A stretch of DNA of 8,956 nucleotides from Chloroflexota bacterium (GTDB taxonomy: Bacteria > Chloroflexota > UBA4733), in contig JAMCTA010000075.1 of assembly GCA_023381895.1 (NCBI GenBank), positions 1-8,956 on the forward strand, in the 5' to 3' direction. Below the pieces are notes generated by a model. It was not told the origin of the DNA, did no database searches, and saw only the letters and a list, made by a program, of their open reading frames with translations. Positions 1-6,873 of this stretch are shown piece by piece; positions within the stretch are counted from its first letter, which is position 1, and the number at the start of each line of letters is the position of its first letter. Both the position numbers and the translations under genes were made by a program.

Positions 1-2
1 CC

Positions 3-695
3 TTCGACCTGCTCGTGCGAGCGCAGCGCTTCCTGCGCGACCACCTGCCGGTCGCCGGTCGCATCGTCCCGCACCTGTTCGAGCGGCAGGACGACCCGCT
101 CTATCCGCCGGAGGCGCTGCGCGAAGCGCTGGCCAATGCGCTCTGCCATCGCGACTACAGCATCGGCGGGGGCGCCATCAGCGTCGCCATCTATGATGAC
201 CGGCTGGAGATCTCCAGCACCGGCATCCTGCCCTTCGGCCTCACGCCGGAGGATCTGAAGCGCCCGCACGTCTCGCGTCCCTGGAATCCGCTCATCGCCC
301 AGACCTTCTATCGGCGCGGCATCATCGAGACCTGGGGACGAGGCACGCTCAAGATGATCGAACTGACGGAGCGCGCCGGACTGCCCGCTCCCGAGTTCGA
401 GGTCTCCGGCGGCGAAGTGATGGTGCGCTTCTTCCCAAGGTGGTACGTGCCGCCAACGCGCATCGGCCACGACCTGAGCCCGCTCCAGCGTGAGTTGCTG
501 GCTATCCTCGCCCGACGCGGCCCGCTGCGCCTGAGTGAGGTCTGTGATGCGGTGAGCGGCGACACCAAGGCGCGTACGATTCAGGCGAATCTGCAACTGC
601 TCCGTCGTTTGGATCTGGTCGATACCGCCGGCTTTGCCCGGACGGCGCGGTGGATGCTCAAAGGCGCACGCCGGGAACAAGCTGGCGAAGGGTGA
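3..695 (+). CDS. GHKL ATP-binding protein with C-terminal winged helix, 5' partial (AlbA_2/HATPase_c_4 type regulator)
   Basis: The reading frame is open from the left edge (in-frame FDLL precedes the GTG at 15), so the N-terminus lies outside the window. About 230 residues are visible. The segment EALREALANALCHRDYS carries the GHKL N-box asparagine and the HRDY signature of the HATPase_c_4 fold. DDRLEISSTG, then LPFGLTPEDL, and the glycine-rich RGIIETWGRGTLKMIE box follow in the order typical of the family. After a short linker, a segment starting LSPLQRELLAILARRGPLRL looks like a winged helix. Relatives are usually about 450-560 residues with an N-terminal AlbA_2 (Schlafen-like) domain, often annotated as transcriptional regulators or 'RecG-like'. 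They are frequent in accessory and defence regions. A regulatory role, perhaps over the downstream ATPase gene, is inferred. The product is not a RecG helicase: no helicase motifs are visible. Family assignment is fairly sure; function is not. Confidence 0.8.
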   Translation, partial: FDLLVRAQRFLRDHLPVAGRIVPHLFERQDDPLYPPEALREALANALCHRDYSIGGGAISVAIYDDRLEISSTGILPFGLTPEDLKRPHVSRPWNPLIAQTFYRRGIIETWGRGTLKMIELTERAGLPAPEFEVSGGEVMVRFFPRWYVPPTRIGHDLSPLQRELLAILARRGPLRLSEVCDAVSGDTKARTIQANLQLLRRLDLVDTAGFARTARWMLKGARREQAGEG

Positions 696-863
696 GATGT
701 TCCAAAGGATGCGTCAATTGGTCTCAACCCCATGTTCTAAACTGTGTACTGTGTCAATGCGTGGGGTCCCCGGCAGGCGGTCCACCGCTTGCCCGGACGT
801 TCCCCGCCGGCCATCTATGGCACCGAAGACAGATCATGGCGCATGCAGGATGAGGAGGCCACG
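696..863 (+). other. Leader/intergenic region with tandem repeat and strong hairpin upstream of the DUF499 gene
   Basis: This non-coding stretch of 168 bases separates the two left-hand genes. It holds a perfect tandem copy of ACTGTGT at 741-754, next to a weak -10-like TAAACT at 738-743 with no convincing -35 box. A GGGG-T-CCCC palindrome lies at 763-771. A 9-bp hairpin follows, GGCAGGCGG at 772-780 pairing with CCGCTTGCC at 785-793 around a TCCA loop (one G-U pair). No U-tract follows, so the hairpin is not an obvious intrinsic terminator. The DUF499 frame stays open back to 744, but the sequence before 864 does not read like protein of this family. Confidence 0.5.
853..858 (+). promoter_or_regulatory. 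Shine-Dalgarno AGGAGG deciding the start of the DUF499 gene
   Basis: A perfect AGGAGG sits five bases before ATG 864. The in-frame alternatives, GTG 744 and ATG 843, have no comparable site. This fixes the start at 864 and shortens the longest possible frame by 40 residues. Confidence 0.85.
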
Positions 864-3800
864 ATGAGCGGAGAACCCTGGATCCCCTGGCATCAGGTAG
901 TAGCGTTGCGTGAAGACGTGCGCTCCGGCGACTTCTCCCTTTCCGCTTTTGCCGCCGATCTCTATGCCGTGGCAATGGGCGAACGCGCGGGTGAAAGCGA
1001 CGCCGACCGCGCGGCGCAGCGCATCTACCGTGATTGCCGGGAGTTCTTTGCCCGCACGTACCCCACCTTCAACCTGCGGGAGCTCGTCAAGACGGTCCTG
1101 CTCCGGCTGGCCGGGCGCAGCGACAAAGCCGTGCAGCAACTCGAGCTGACCTACGGTGGTGGCAAGACGCACACACTCATCACCCTGTTTCACCTCGTCG
1201 ATGATCCGGTCCGGCTGCCGCGCGATCTCCCCGCCGTGCAGGAGTTCATTTCCCACGCCGGGCTGGAGCCGCCGCCCAGCCGCGTCGCCACCCTGGCCTT
1301 CGACAAGCTGGATGTCGAGAAGGGGATGGAAGTACGCGCGCCCGACGGCGCGATGCGCTGGCTGCGCCAGCCCTGGAGCATCCTGGCGTATGAGCTCGGC
1401 GGCGACGAGGGGCTGCGCCTCTTGCATCCTGAAGAGCGGGCCGAAGAACGCGAGACGGCCCCAGCCCAGAACCTGCTGGAGGCGATGCTGCGCCTTCCCC
1501 AGCACGACGGCCTGGCCACGCTCGTGCTCATCGACGAGGTGCTGATGTATGCGCGCGAGAAGGTCGGCGCCGACCCCGTCTGGCAGGGCCGCCTGGTTAA
1601 CTTCTTCCAGTATCTCACCCAGGCGGCGACGCAGGTGGGCCGCTGCGCCATCGTGGCATCGCTGCTGGCCTCCGACCCGCGCATGAATGACGAGCTGGGT
1701 AACCAGATCGCACGGGAGATCGCCACCATCTTCCGGCGCGAACTCTCTGACCAGGGGGTCCAGCCAGTGGTGAGGGACGACGTAGCGGAAGTGCTGCGCC
1801 GCCGCTTCTTCACGGCGGAGTCGCTGCGCGACCGCGACGCCTACCGTCCGCACGTCGTCACTGCGCTACAGGGCATCACGGCGCTCGACGAGACGACGGC
1901 CAGGGAGGGGATGGCCGTGGAGGAGCGCTACCTGCGCAGCTACCCCTTCCACCCCGACCTGACCGAGGTCTTCTACAGCAAATGGACGCAGATCCGTGGC
2001 TTCCAGCGCACCAGGGGCGTCCTGCGCACCTTCGCCCTGGCGCTCCGCGATGCCGTGGCCTGGGATGCGGCACCGCTGGTGTCCACCAACGTCTTCCTCG
2101 CCCCGCCCGTAGACGCTGGCGACACAGACGTCGCGTCGCTCGCCAATGCCGCCGAGGAGCTGACGACCATCGCTACCCAGCAGGAAGCGGAGGACTACGG
2201 ACACAACTGGGCTGCCATCCTGGGCGGCGAGCTGGCCAAAGCGCGCCAGATTCAGCGCAACGACACCACGGGCCTCACCCACCGCGAGCTGGAGCAGGTC
2301 GTCCTGGTCACGTTTCTCCACTCCCAGCCCATCACCCAGAAAGCCTCCACGCGCGACTTGCTGGTGCTGGTGGGCCACACCCGTCCGGACCGGATTGAGC
2401 TGGAGAAAGCCCTGCAGCGCTGGTGCGAACTCTCCTGGTTCCTCGACGAGGCACCGATCATCGAGGCCCGGCGCCAGTCCGGCAACGCGGCGCATCTCCC
2501 TTCCTCCTGGCGGCTGGGACTGGAGCCGAATCTGCGCCAGATCCACTTCGTGGAGCGGGAGCGGGTGACGAGGGCCGACATCGACGTCTATCTACTTGCA
2601 GAGATCCAGAGGACGCGTAGCTTGACGGCGGAAGCGCCGGCCGCCGGGGCGCACACGCATCTCCTGCCGCAATCGCCGCGTGACGTGGCCGACGACGGCG
2701 AATTCCACTACGTCGTGCTCGGCCCCTCCGCGGCGGCTGATTCCGGACGGGCCAGTCCCGAGGCGTCCCGTTATCTGAACGAGCACACGCCCGACAAGCC
2801 CCGCATCGCCCGCAACGCACTGGTCCTGACCGCCCCCTCCACCGCTGGGCTCGAGCATGCTCGAGAGACGGTCAAGGACTACCTGGCCTGGGATGCCGTT
2901 TCTCGCCGTTTTACGCAGGAGGAGCTGTCGGAGGCTCGCCGGACGCGCCTGCGGGATAGCCTGGACGCTGCCCGCAGAGCGGTGCCGGAGGCTATTCGTC
3001 AGGCCTACTGTATCGTCGTCACGCTCGGCGCCACCAACAGCGTTGAGGCCTTCCGCGTTGCCGTGGTAGCGGAGCCGCTCTTCCGCACGATCAAGGAAGA
3101 CCGCCGCGCCCGCATCCAGGAGACTGCCATCACCGCTGATGCGCTGCTTCCTGATGGCCCTTACCAGCTGTGGCGCTCCGGCGAAACAGCGCGGCGGGTG
3201 AGCTATCTGGTCGGCGCCTTTGCCGAGCTGCCCCAACTGCCGAAGATGCTCCGCCGTCAAGCTATTCTCGACACGCTGGTGGCCGGTTGCCGCGACGGCG
3301 CCTATGTGCTCCAAACGATCCGGCCCGATCGCACTGCCCGTACCTTCTGGCGCCAGCAACCCGACGCCGCTGCGCTGGCCGACCCGACCTTGGAGCTGGT
3401 CTTGCCCGAGGCAGCAACCTTGTCCTCACTCGATCCGGTCCTGCTCCCGCCCGGCGCCCTGCCGGATCTGTGGGATGGAGGCACCCTTGCCTTCCAGCGT
3501 CTTCTCGACTACTTCTCCGGCAACCAGACCGTCACGGTCCATCAGGATGGCTTCGATCAGATGATTGCTGTACCAAGGGCGGAACGTAGCGCCGTCGAGG
3601 CGGCCGTGCACGGCGCGGTGAAACGCGGTCTGCTCTGGCTCACGTCGAACGGCGCCAGTGTCTACCACGAGCCGGTGCCGGCCGGCTTACCCGATGGGGA
3701 AACGCTCCTACACGCGCCGCCGGCGGCGATTTCCTACAAAGACCTCTTGCCGGAGATGCTCCCGCAAGCGTGGCAGGGTGAGGTGACCTCCGCCCAGTCT

Positions 3801-4244
3801 ATCGCCGATGGTCTACGCGCCCGGACGGGATTGCCGCTCCCCTGGACGGCGATTGCTGCTGCCATTACCTCGGCTGTCAACGCCTATGCCCTGCAACTGA
3901 CGCCAGAGTCCCGCCCCTGGCCAGCCGGTTCGGCGGGGGCCGGCTTCATCCTCCTGCGACAGCCCGCTGCCCCCGAGTATCCACGGCCCGCCCCAGCGCC
4001 GGCATCTATCTATGAACGGAATAGCCGGGTCGCCGAAGCCCAACTCTCCCCCGATGCCTTGCAGGATTTGAGCGATCAGCTCCCGGCTTTGGTTGGCGCC
4101 GTTGCGGAGGCGGGAAACGATCACACGCTCTTCTTCCGGCTGACCGTAGAATTGACGGCTGGGTCAGCATCCCCGGCGGAGGATCTGGTGACGAAGCTCA
4201 ACGCTTTGCTGGCTGAGGTGAGTGATCGCCTGAAGCTAACCTGA
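864..4244 (+). CDS. DUF499/COG1483-type P-loop ATPase (BrxC/PglY-related), probable defence-associated
   Basis: The protein has 1126 residues. The start is chosen for the AGGAGG five bases upstream. Walker A is LTYGGGKTH, with K101 and T102. Walker B is LVLIDE, with D224 and E225. A segment beginning YPFHPDL at residue 360 and FQRTRGVLR at about 380 is, to my recollection, the most characteristic signature of DUF499 ATPases. The C-terminal 600 or so residues carry no motif I can name. They are rich in Arg, Ala and Leu and probably include DNA- or partner-binding helical and winged regions. Family members are large AAA-like ATPases of about 900-1200 residues. They occur with DUF1156 adenine methyltransferases, and related proteins act as BrxC/PglY in BREX/Pgl phage defence. 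Here the only close neighbour is the GHKL/winged-helix gene upstream, and the downstream genes are unrelated. ATPase identity is secure. A defence role is inferred from the family and from the mobile-element debris nearby; no partner gene is visible to confirm it. Confidence 0.85.
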   Translation: MSGEPWIPWHQVVALREDVRSGDFSLSAFAADLYAVAMGERAGESDADRAAQRIYRDCREFFARTYPTFNLRELVKTVLLRLAGRSDKAVQQLELTYGGGKTHTLITLFHLVDDPVRLPRDLPAVQEFISHAGLEPPPSRVATLAFDKLDVEKGMEVRAPDGAMRWLRQPWSILAYELGGDEGLRLLHPEERAEERETAPAQNLLEAMLRLPQHDGLATLVLIDEVLMYAREKVGADPVWQGRLVNFFQYLTQAATQVGRCAIVASLLASDPRMNDELGNQIAREIATIFRRELSDQGVQPVVRDDVAEVLRRRFFTAESLRDRDAYRPHVVTALQGITALDETTAREGMAVEERYLRSYPFHPDLTEVFYSKWTQIRGFQRTRGVLRTFALALRDAVAWDAAPLVSTNVFLAPPVDAGDTDVASLANAAEELTTIATQQEAEDYGHNWAAILGGELAKARQIQRNDTTGLTHRELEQVVLVTFLHSQPITQKASTRDLLVLVGHTRPDRIELEKALQRWCELSWFLDEAPIIEARRQSGNAAHLPSSWRLGLEPNLRQIHFVERERVTRADIDVYLLAEIQRTRSLTAEAPAAGAHTHLLPQSPRDVADDGEFHYVVLGPSAAADSGRASPEASRYLNEHTPDKPRIARNALVLTAPSTAGLEHARETVKDYLAWDAVSRRFTQEELSEARRTRLRDSLDAARRAVPEAIRQAYCIVVTLGATNSVEAFRVAVVAEPLFRTIKEDRRARIQETAITADALLPDGPYQLWRSGETARRVSYLVGAFAELPQLPKMLRRQAILDTLVAGCRDGAYVLQTIRPDRTARTFWRQQPDAAALADPTLELVLPEAATLSSLDPVLLPPGALPDLWDGGTLAFQRLLDYFSGNQTVTVHQDGFDQMIAVPRAERSAVEAAVHGAVKRGLLWLTSNGASVYHEPVPAGLPDGETLLHAPPAAISYKDLLPEMLPQAWQGEVTSAQSIADGLRARTGLPLPWTAIAAAITSAVNAYALQLTPESRPWPAGSAGAGFILLRQPAAPEYPRPAPAPASIYERNSRVAEAQLSPDALQDLSDQLPALVGAVAEAGNDHTLFFRLTVELTAGSASPAEDLVTKLNALLAEVSDRLKLT

Positions 4245-4277
4245 TGCCTAGCAGCATTGAGAGTGAGTGAAGAGATC

Positions 4278-4307
4278 GCCCGACCATCCAGGCGACGAGG
4301 GTCGGGC
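4278..4307 (+). terminator. Inverted repeat after the DUF499 gene, possible terminator
   Basis: GCCCGACC at 4278-4285 pairs perfectly with GGTCGGGC at 4300-4307 around a 14-base loop, 33 bases after the stop codon. The position suits transcription termination, but no U-tract follows. It may instead be a 3'-end stabilising hairpin or a protein-binding palindrome. Confidence 0.3.
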
Positions 4308-4431
4308 AGCGTTGCAGCTCGATTCGCTCGACAGAGCACCACAGACAGAGTTGGTGCAGACCGGCTGGACCGGCAGCGTGGGAGTGCGATTGTGGCACTA
4401 TCACGTACTCGCAATTTCGGCAGGTTACGGC

Positions 4432-4437
4432 TATACT
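4432..4437 (+). promoter_or_regulatory. btuF: Candidate -10 box of the btuFCD operon promoter
   Basis: TATACT differs from consensus by one base. It would place transcription start near 4444, just before the first stems of the cobalamin riboswitch, where a promoter is expected. No good -35 hexamer is seen 16-18 bases upstream (the region reads about CTCGCAAT), so the assignment rests on the -10 match and on position. Confidence 0.35.
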
Positions 4438-4440
4438 GGC

Positions 4441-4605
4441 GTCGCTGTAACGTCCTGTTGCTCAGGGATCCTCGTTCTGCGGGGATCAACGGGAAATCCG
4501 GTGCGATTCCGGAGCTGTCGCGCAACTGTGAGTGAGTGATTCTCACGAGCCAGAATGCCGGCCCTTGGCAACCCAGTGCGCCTTCGCGAGAAAGGGTGCT
4601 GCGTC
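4441..4605 (+). promoter_or_regulatory. Cobalamin (vitamin B12) riboswitch
   Basis: The conserved core of the cobalamin aptamer is easy to read. ACGGGAAATCCGGTGCGATT begins at 4489, followed by CCGGAGCTGTCGCGCAACTGT ending at 4529, close to the family consensus for the junction. A small stem TCCGG (4497-4501)/CCGGA (4509-4513) and a variable-arm hairpin GTGAG...CTCAC (about 4528-4546) fall in their usual places. GAGCCAGAATGCCGGC at 4547-4562 is the B12-box region. An extra 5' hairpin GATCC (4467-4471)/GGATC (4483-4487) and a bulged 3' hairpin at 4574-4601 flank the core. The next three genes are a B12-type ABC importer, which is the classic target. Binding of adenosyl- or another cobalamin should repress them. 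The exact ends, especially the closing stem, are approximate. Confidence 0.93.
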
Positions 4606-4630
4606 ATGTACTCCGTTCCCTGACCGCCAA

Positions 4631-4650
4631 GGACCGGCAGAGCCGTGTCC
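4631..4650 (+). promoter_or_regulatory. Hairpin between riboswitch aptamer and btuF, candidate expression platform
   Basis: GGACCGGC at 4631-4638 pairs with GCCG (4642-4645) and GTCC (4647-4650) around an AGA loop, with one bulged T at 4646, giving an eight-pair GC-rich stem. A pyrimidine-rich run follows, ending in CTCCTTTT at 4665-4671. That run is too far from the stem for a textbook intrinsic terminator. Its place between aptamer and start codon makes it a candidate for the switching element; this is inference. Confidence 0.4.
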
Positions 4651-4684
4651 TCTCTGCAGTTCCCTCCTTTTCGTGTGAAGTGCA

Positions 4685-5833
4685 GTGAAAGGTCAGTTCG
4701 TGCGTTCTTTCCTCATCCGTCTGGCTCTGGTTGCGACACTGGGTGCACTCGCAGGCTGCGGCGCGACCAGTGGATCCGTGGTTGGCAACGCGTCGTCGCG
4801 TGTACCGTCTCCGGTGACATCCGTAACGGCGTCTTCTTCGACAGTAGCTCCATCCACAACGACTGGGTCCTCATCTCAAACAGCATCGACATCTTCAGTA
4901 ACGAGCACGAGAGGAACGAGCAGCACCACTGCTCCCTCCTCTTCCACTGTGTCAACGGCTCTGGTCACGACAGCGCCTGGGAGTGTGACAGCGGGTCTGA
5001 CCAGCTATCCGGCCACGCTCCGAGACGATAGCGGAGTCTCGGTAACGATCCCTAAGCAGCCGGAGCACATCGTTTCTCTCTCACCAAGCGTGACAGAGAT
5101 CATCTATGCGGTTGGAGCAGGGCCGGAGCTGGTCGCCGGCACCCAGTACGACAACTACCCGCCGCAGGCGAAGAAGACGGCGCTGATCAAGGGTCTTACA
5201 CCATCATTAGAGGCTATCGTCGGTTACAGTCCGGATCTCGTCGTAGCGGACAGCGTGAACTCTAGCAATGTCATTGGGCAGCTACGCGCCTTGCACATTC
5301 CGGTGATCTTCCTCGATGCCCACAATCTCAACGGGGTATATCACGACATCACCCTTGTTGGAGCGGCGGTAAACCATGAAGCCACGGCTGAGCAAGTCGT
5401 GCGAGGTATGCAAGCGAAAGAACACTACGTGGAGCAGCGAGTCGCCAAGGTGGCAACGCATCCCCGTACCTTCGTTGAGATAGACGCTAGTGATCCGGCG
5501 AAGATCTACACTGCTGGACCGGGATCATTCATCGATGCGCTGGTGACCCTGGCTGGAGGCGTGAACGTCGCCCACAATGCCAAGACCGCCTATCCTCAAT
5601 ACAATCTGGAAGCGTTGCTCGTGGCCAACCCACAGATCATCGTGCTGACGGATGCGCAATACGGTGTGACTCCAGCACAAGTCGCGGCGCGCACTGGGTG
5701 GGCTGCGATCGCGGCTGTGAAGAGCAAGCGGGTATATCCCATCAACGCGGACCTGGTGAGCCGTCCAGGTCCGCGTCTGGTTGATGGGCTCGAGGCGCTC
5801 GCGAAGATCATACACCCAGATCTGTTTCGATGA
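4685..5833 (+). CDS. btuF: Cobalamin ABC transporter substrate-binding lipoprotein (BtuF-like)
   Basis: This is the extracytoplasmic binding protein that captures cobalamin and delivers it to BtuC. The 382-residue product starts with a short basic segment, a hydrophobic stretch and the lipobox LAGC with Cys25, so it should be a membrane-anchored lipoprotein. Residues about 26-105 form a Ser/Thr-rich low-complexity linker. The binding domain (periplasmic-binding type III fold, PF01497) runs from about residue 120 to the end. It opens with IVSLSPSVTEIIYAVGAG and has YPPQA at 158-162, which is shared with E. coli BtuF. Two glutamates, E176 in SLEAIVGYSPDLV and E309 in NLEALLVANP, match the docking glutamates of the two lobes. 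The GTG at 4685 has a weak site before it. GTG 4700 (15 bases on) has AAAGG seven bases upstream and still gives a full signal peptide, so it may be the true start. The riboswitch upstream supports cobalamin over iron-siderophore as substrate. Confidence 0.9.
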   Translation: MKGQFVRSFLIRLALVATLGALAGCGATSGSVVGNASSRVPSPVTSVTASSSTVAPSTTTGSSSQTASTSSVTSTRGTSSTTAPSSSTVSTALVTTAPGSVTAGLTSYPATLRDDSGVSVTIPKQPEHIVSLSPSVTEIIYAVGAGPELVAGTQYDNYPPQAKKTALIKGLTPSLEAIVGYSPDLVVADSVNSSNVIGQLRALHIPVIFLDAHNLNGVYHDITLVGAAVNHEATAEQVVRGMQAKEHYVEQRVAKVATHPRTFVEIDASDPAKIYTAGPGSFIDALVTLAGGVNVAHNAKTAYPQYNLEALLVANPQIIVLTDAQYGVTPAQVAARTGWAAIAAVKSKRVYPINADLVSRPGPRLVDGLEALAKIIHPDLFR

Positions 5834-6870
5834 ATCGTCTGGCCCTCGTCTTCGGGGGGCTTGTGGTGCTGCTCGTTGTGAGCATCCTCTTGGGTGTTGG
5901 CATCGGTCCGGCGCCACTGCCTCCCGATCGGGTGGTGGCGATCCTGGTAGCGCAGGTTCATCTTTGGAGAGGTCCGGTGGATTGGACGCGTGATCAGCAG
6001 ATCATCCTGCTGCAAGTGCGGCTCCCCCGTGTCGTTGCCGGCCTTTTCGTCGGAGCTGCGCTCGCCACGAGCGGAACGCTGCTGCAGGGGCTGCTGCGTA
6101 ATCCGCTTGCTGATCCGTACCTACTCGGAGTGTCGGCTGGTGCTGGACTCGGGGCCACTATCGCGACGCTGCTGACTGCTACGGCTGCAACGGTGGCTGG
6201 GTTCAGCCTGGTGTCGATTTTTGCGTTTGTCGGAGCACTCGTCACCGTCACGGTGGTGTATCGCATTGCAACGATCGGAGGATCGACAGGCGCAGCGACG
6301 CTTGTGCTCGCTGGCTTTGCAACCAGCTCACTCCTGGGCTCGGTGATGACCGTGCTCTACACCGTGAGTGGGCAGCTTGTCACACGCTTGCAGGAGCTGT
6401 TTGCGTGGCTGCTCGGTGGAATCTCCGTTGTTGGCTGGTCCCAGGTGGGGTTGGTGGCACCATTCGTCATCACAGGAACTAGTGTCGCCATGCTCTTCGC
6501 ACGGGTGCTGAACGCCTTCGCGCTCGGTGAGGAGGGGGCTGGCTATGTCGGCGTCCACGTAGAGCGGCAGCGTGTGCTCATCATCGCTCTCTGCACACTG
6601 CTTACGGGGCTGGCAGTGGCCCTTAGTGGTCTAGTAGGTTTTGTTGGGCTTATTGTTCCTCACGCCATGCGCCTCATTGTAGGACCGAATCATCGCGTGT
6701 TATTACCGGCGGCGGCATTGGGCGGGGCGAGCTTTCTAGCACTCGCGGACTTGCTGGCACGTACCATCATCGCACCTGGCGAGCTCCCTGTCGGTGTTGT
6801 CACGGCAATTATCGGGGGACCATTCTTTCTGTATTTGCTCCAGCGCAATAAGCGCCCGCAAGGTCTCTAA
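5830..6870 (+). CDS. btuC: Cobalamin ABC transporter permease (BtuC, FecCD family)
   Basis: This is the membrane-spanning subunit, 346 residues, the usual length of the FecCD family (PF01032), which forms a dimer of ten-helix subunits. Hydrophobic segments run throughout. Family landmarks seen are RLPR at 64-67, RNPLADPYLLG at 90-100 followed by a Gly/Ala-rich stretch, and GLVGFVGLIVPHAMR at about 267-281. GELPVG at 317-322 and a final hydrophobic helix follow. The arginines near RLPR and in the PHAMR loop lie where the family docks the binding protein and the ATPase. The ATG overlaps the btuF stop codon in ATGA, which indicates translational coupling. Siderophore and haem permeases look alike, so the B12 assignment depends on the riboswitch and the binding protein. 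Confidence 0.92.
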   Translation: MNRLALVFGGLVVLLVVSILLGVGIGPAPLPPDRVVAILVAQVHLWRGPVDWTRDQQIILLQVRLPRVVAGLFVGAALATSGTLLQGLLRNPLADPYLLGVSAGAGLGATIATLLTATAATVAGFSLVSIFAFVGALVTVTVVYRIATIGGSTGAATLVLAGFATSSLLGSVMTVLYTVSGQLVTRLQELFAWLLGGISVVGWSQVGLVAPFVITGTSVAMLFARVLNAFALGEEGAGYVGVHVERQRVLIIALCTLLTGLAVALSGLVGFVGLIVPHAMRLIVGPNHRVLLPAAALGGASFLALADLLARTIIAPGELPVGVVTAIIGGPFFLYLLQRNKRPQGL

Positions 6871-6873
6871 ACC

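Noticed and set aside
3..695. Calling the first gene a RecG helicase
   Set aside because: Database labels often say so for this family, but the visible part is a GHKL ATP-binding fold with a winged helix and has no helicase motifs.
744..863. Upstream extension of the DUF499 protein from GTG 744 or ATG 843
   Set aside because: Neither has a Shine-Dalgarno. The extra 40 residues are Pro/Arg-rich and unlike the family, whereas ATG 864 has a perfect AGGAGG at good spacing. The MQDEE from 843 resembles the MQDET at the right edge only by coincidence of short similar DNA.
834..1853. Long minus-strand open frame (339 residues) opposite the DUF499 gene
   Set aside because: It lies fully antisense to a gene with clear motifs. 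High GC keeps the opposite frame free of stops, and the translation has no family signature.
1866..3359. Further long minus-strand frames opposite the DUF499 gene
   Set aside because: Same shadow effect from high-GC codon bias; no ribosome binding sites or motifs.
4257..4539. Small plus-strand frames across the riboswitch
   Set aside because: They overlap the conserved aptamer and the inverted repeat, have no protein motif, and are explained by the RNA element.
4645..5031. 128-residue plus-strand frame overlapping the start of btuF
   Set aside because: It is out of frame with the lipoprotein and its translation lacks any signal or domain. The Ser/Thr-rich btuF frame is supported by lipobox and binding domain.
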